A model generated the notes under the pieces. The model saw only the letters and a program-made list of their open reading frames with translations, ran no database searches and was not told the origin of the DNA. Made by a program: the position numbers and the translations under genes. DNA of 7,343 nt, taken from Bacillota bacterium. Its GTDB lineage: Bacteria; Bacillota; Clostridia; Peptostreptococcales; Anaerovoracaceae. Positions 6,849-7,343 of the stretch are shown here, one piece after another; positions within the stretch are counted from its first letter, which is position 1, and each line of letters starts with the position of its first letter. The stretch spans positions 1-7,343 of the forward strand of contig JAQSXD010000382.1 of assembly GCA_029266295.1 (NCBI GenBank), in the 5' to 3' direction.

Positions 6849-7343
6849 ATGGCTGGCGAAAAAATATTAATTGTTGACGATGAAAAACCGATCAACGATC
6901 TGATCCGTTCTTATATAATCAGAGAGGGCTTCATCCCATACTCTGCATACAACGGCGCAGAAGCGCTTGGGCTGATTCAATCACAAAGACCGGATTTAAT
7001 CATCCTTGATATTATGCTTCCCGATATAGAGGGGATTGATCTTTGCCTTGAAATCCGGAAGACGAATAACAGTCCAATCTTGTTTTTAAGCTGTAAATCA
7101 GAGGAAATCGACAAGATCATCGCGCTGTCAGTAGGCGGCGATGATTATATCGCAAAGCCTTTTCTTCCCGGTGAGCTGATCGCAAGGATCAAAGCGCACC
7201 TGAGAAGGCAGAAAACCACTATAACCGCAATGACTGCCCCCCAAGAAGATATTCATGAATTTCCCGGTCTTGCAGTGAATATGCTAACAAGAGAAGTGTA
7301 CGCAAACGGTCAGCATACAAATCTTACGGCAAAAGAATTTGAT
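6849..7343 (+). CDS. OmpR/PhoB-family response regulator, 3' end outside the window
   Basis: The first 165 codons are visible. The ATG has an AAAGGAG site (6834-6840) with an 8-nt spacer, and lies 17 nt after the kinase stop, so the two form an operon. The receiver domain (about 1-120) is complete: acidic pair D10/D11 in ILIVDDE, phospho-acceptor D54 in LIILDIMLPD, the switch Ser S81 in ILFLSCKS (Ser or Thr is normal there), and K103 in DYIAKPF. A linker of about 15 residues leads to FPGLAVNMLTREVYANGQHTNLTAKEFD (in part: NLTAKEFD at the end), the opening strands of a winged-helix Trans_reg_C domain. The recognition helix is beyond the window, so DNA specificity cannot be judged. It should be the phosphorylation partner of the upstream kinase. 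The TRAP operon and the divergent promoter are candidate targets by neighbourhood only. Confidence 0.95.
   Translation, partial: MAGEKILIVDDEKPINDLIRSYIIREGFIPYSAYNGAEALGLIQSQRPDLIILDIMLPDIEGIDLCLEIRKTNNSPILFLSCKSEEIDKIIALSVGGDDYIAKPFLPGELIARIKAHLRRQKTTITAMTAPQEDIHEFPGLAVNMLTREVYANGQHTNLTAKEFD

Noticed and set aside
1..7343. tRNA, rRNA, CRISPR array, insertion sequence or phage genes
   Set aside because: No cloverleaf, rRNA-like stretch, spaced repeats, transposase or integrase sequence was seen; the gaps are short and accounted for by promoters and terminators.

Overview
The window looks like a chromosomal segment of a low-to-moderate-GC Bacillota bacterium, most likely an anaerobic clostridial lineage. 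This is inferred from strong AGGAGG-type ribosome binding sites, TATAAT-type promoters, a probable TTG start, a lipoprotein solute receptor of Gram-positive style, and two-component proteins resembling those of Clostridia. The species cannot be named from the sequence.

Layout. Positions 1-105 (+) hold the last 34 codons of an EAL-type cyclic-di-GMP phosphodiesterase. A strong hairpin terminator (171-212) separates it from a leftward three-gene operon read in the order dctP (3284-2211), dctQ (2084-1536), dctM (1531-233). This is a complete TRAP transporter: an extracytoplasmic lipoprotein receptor, a small membrane subunit and a large permease. Its promoter is predicted at 3404-3432, with a palindrome and PhoB-box-like direct repeats just upstream. 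Next comes a leftward Na+/solute symporter gene (4944-3546) that is broken by a frameshift combined with loss of roughly 20-30 codons, so it is called a pseudogene. A compact symmetric divergent promoter (4978-5015) lies between it and a rightward two-component operon. That operon encodes a seven-helix PAS sensor histidine kinase (best start TTG at 5125, stop at 6831) and an OmpR/PhoB-family response regulator (6849 onward, cut by the window end).

Working together. The simplest reading is a nutrient-uptake locus in which the kinase/regulator pair senses a compound or membrane state and controls the TRAP transporter and, before its decay, the symporter. The evidence is gene neighbourhood, the divergent promoter, and 7-4-7 direct repeats upstream of dctP that resemble OmpR/PhoB-family binding sites. 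The transported compound is not identifiable from the sequence; an organic acid is the family default.

Novelty. All protein families here are known. The items worth a second look are the regulatory DNA (the palindromic divergent promoter and the TTAA array), the decayed symporter, the intercistronic RNA hairpin, the misplaced kinase start and the unassigned seven-helix sensor domain. I did not find a convincing undescribed defence, mobile or catalytic system.
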